Origin: an uncultured Bacteroidales bacterium
GTDB taxonomy: Bacteria; Bacteroidota; Bacteroidia; Bacteroidales; P3
Reading direction: 5' to 3'
Assembly: GCA_900318275.1 (NCBI GenBank)
Contig: ONJY01000020.1
Span: 1-39,303 of the forward strand
Length of the DNA stretch: 39,303 nucleotides
Of this stretch, positions 38,344 through 39,303 are shown piece by piece (the stretch's first letter is position 1; each line of letters opens with the position of its first letter). A model generated the notes under the pieces. That model did not search any database. It had not been told where the DNA came from and was given only the letters and a program-made list of their open reading frames with translations. The position numbers were made by a program, and so were the translations under genes.

Positions 38344-38796
38344 TTAAGCCAACTCTCTTTCCATATCGCGACGCGAGTCTTTGGCCTTGATGGTCTCGCG
38401 CTTGTCGTAGTGGTGTTTGCCTTTGGCGAGGGCTATGGTGAGCTTGGCGTAGCCGCGTGAGTCGACATACAGCAGCTCGGGCACGATGGTGAAGCCGCGC
38501 TCCTTGATTTTGTTCTGCAGCTTGCGGAGCTCGCGGCGGTTGAGGAGCAGCTTGCGGTCGCGCTTGGCTTGGTGGCCCCAGTAGCTGCCGAACTTATACT
38601 CCGAGATGTGCATGTCGCGGACAAACAGCTCGTTGCCCACGAAGGTGCACCAGGCGTCGTTGAGGTTGGCCTTGCCTTCGCGAATGCTTTTTATCTCGCT
38701 GCCCATCAGCACCAAGCCTGCCTGGTACTCGTCCATGAGGAAGTACTCGTAAGCCGCACGTTTGTTCTTTATCTCAATGAGATTCTTTGCTTCCAT
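38344..38796 (-). CDS. smpB: SsrA-binding protein SmpB
   Basis: A 150-residue RNA-binding protein that escorts tmRNA (SsrA) to stalled ribosomes for trans-translation. The N-terminal IKNKRAAYEYFLMDEYQAGLVLMGSEIKSIREGKANL and the C-terminal KGKHHYDKRETIKAKDSRRDME are characteristic of the family, with the OB-fold core between them. Length is typical. It is upstream of, and co-directional with, aspartokinase, 40 bases away. I see no tmRNA gene in the window. Confidence 0.96.
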   Translation of the reverse strand: MEAKNLIEIKNKRAAYEYFLMDEYQAGLVLMGSEIKSIREGKANLNDAWCTFVGNELFVRDMHISEYKFGSYWGHQAKRDRKLLLNRRELRKLQNKIKERGFTIVPELLYVDSRGYAKLTIALAKGKHHYDKRETIKAKDSRRDMERELA

Positions 38797-38891
38797 GGCC
38801 CAATTAACGTGATAATGAAAGAAATATTGTGCGGTATGTCGGCATGTGTAACAATAAAATGTGCTGAGCTGCGTTTCAAAAGAAAAAGACT

Positions 38892-39303
38892 ATGGATCGT
38901 CAATCTCAAATCATCCGCACCAGCTGTGTCGGTATCGGTGCCAACGTCCTTCTGGCTGCTTTCAAGGCTGTTGTGGGCCTTGTGGCGGGCAGCGTGGCCA
39001 TCGTTATGGATGCCGTCAACAACCTCAGCGATGCTCTGTCGAGCGTCATCACCATCCTGGGTGCCAAGCTCTCCGTGCGCCCTGCCGACCGTGAGCACCC
39101 CTTCGGCTTCGGCCGCGTGGAGTATTTCAGCGCCATCATCATAGCTCTCATCGTGCTGGCCGCCGGCGTCACGTCGCTCGTAGAGTCGGTGAGGAAGATT
39201 TTCGTTCCGACGACGCCCACCTATACCACTGTCACGCTGGTGGTTATCATCGTTGCCATCGCCGTCAAGCTGCTGCTCGGCCGCTATGTGAAGCACAAAG
39301 GCG
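38892..39303 (+). CDS. Cation diffusion facilitator transporter (3' truncated)
   Basis: The window ends inside this gene; ~137 residues are visible. It begins MDRQSQIIRTSCVGIGANVL. Helices at ~10-35 and ~38-52, then VMDAVNNLSDALSSVITILG with the paired Asp residues expected for the metal site of the CDF family (CzcD/FieF/ZitB type). REHPFGFGR (usual family form HPYGHGR) follows, then two more helices. It exports divalent metals (zinc, iron or others) by proton antiport in the inner membrane. The metal cannot be told here. Divergent from smpB, with a ~95-base gap in which I see no clear promoter. Confidence 0.88.
   Translation, partial: MDRQSQIIRTSCVGIGANVLLAAFKAVVGLVAGSVAIVMDAVNNLSDALSSVITILGAKLSVRPADREHPFGFGRVEYFSAIIIALIVLAAGVTSLVESVRKIFVPTTPTYTTVTLVVIIVAIAVKLLLGRYVKHKG

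Overview
The window looks like chromosomal DNA of a member of the Bacteroidales (phylum Bacteroidota), at moderate GC. The evidence is a set of TAnnTTTG-type -7 promoter boxes, an spt-like serine palmitoyltransferase, a type IX secretion (T9SS) type-B C-terminal domain, PCMD, DUF4175, DUF6266 and WbqC family proteins, and the DUF4175 / ATPase / ybeY / mnmG gene order. I see no transposase, phage gene, rRNA or CRISPR array. The left and right ends cut through genes.

Layout. 1-1043: the end of a membrane protein gene and a zinc-ribbon/TPR protein, closed by a strong terminator. 1182-6890: a tight plus-strand run of purB, an MsbA-like ABC exporter, a T9SS cargo protein, NAD kinase and a small membrane protein. 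6900-9831: a minus-strand run of nadA, a DUF3267 metalloprotease, a YbaK/ProX deacylase and an RluA-type pseudouridine synthase, with a perfect parS palindrome just before the rluA-type gene. 9832-10614: an AT-rich intergenic region with eight TWTCAACA boxes, my candidate for the replication origin. 10615-14171: rpiB-deoC, then spt with a GNAT-like acyltransferase, probably sphingolipid synthesis. 14181-16120: a PCMD lipoprotein and an outer-membrane barrel.

16120-20453 is the most unusual part. Two paralogous proteins each carry ECF-type sigma regions 2 and 4, then one transmembrane helix, then an extracytoplasmic part. The first has a BspA-like leucine-rich repeat plus a T9SS-tail-like domain; the second has only the tail-like domain. 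Two paralogous lipoprotein genes lie between them on the opposite strand. A bipartite element, GTCAGATTT-N14-GTATTATATT, occurs with identical spacing before both sigma genes and before the lipoprotein operon, and I found it nowhere else. In front of both sigma genes its -10-like half ends 4 nt before the start codon, which suggests leaderless, self-regulated transcription. The proposal is a membrane-tethered sigma factor regulon, which I have not seen described.

20454-20854 is a repeat-bearing intergenic region. 20855-28238 holds an SDR reductase on the minus strand, then a giant DUF4175 coiled-coil membrane protein, an RsbW-like ATPase, ybeY and mnmG. Two further parS-like sites lie here, one inside the DUF4175 gene and one inside the mnmG terminator hairpin. 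28303-29321: WbqC and an unknown acidic protein on the minus strand. 29417-31240: a U32 peptidase-family protein. 31257-34527: tRNA-Lys, a TPR protein, rsmA and an MntP-like membrane protein on the minus strand. 34745-35545: DUF6266. 36011-39303: aroB, convergent with an aspartate kinase, then smpB and the start of a cation diffusion facilitator.

Taken together the window is mostly housekeeping (purine, NAD, pentose phosphate, shikimate and aspartate pathways, tRNA and rRNA maturation, trans-translation) set around a probable origin domain, with an envelope-signalling island at 16-20 kb.
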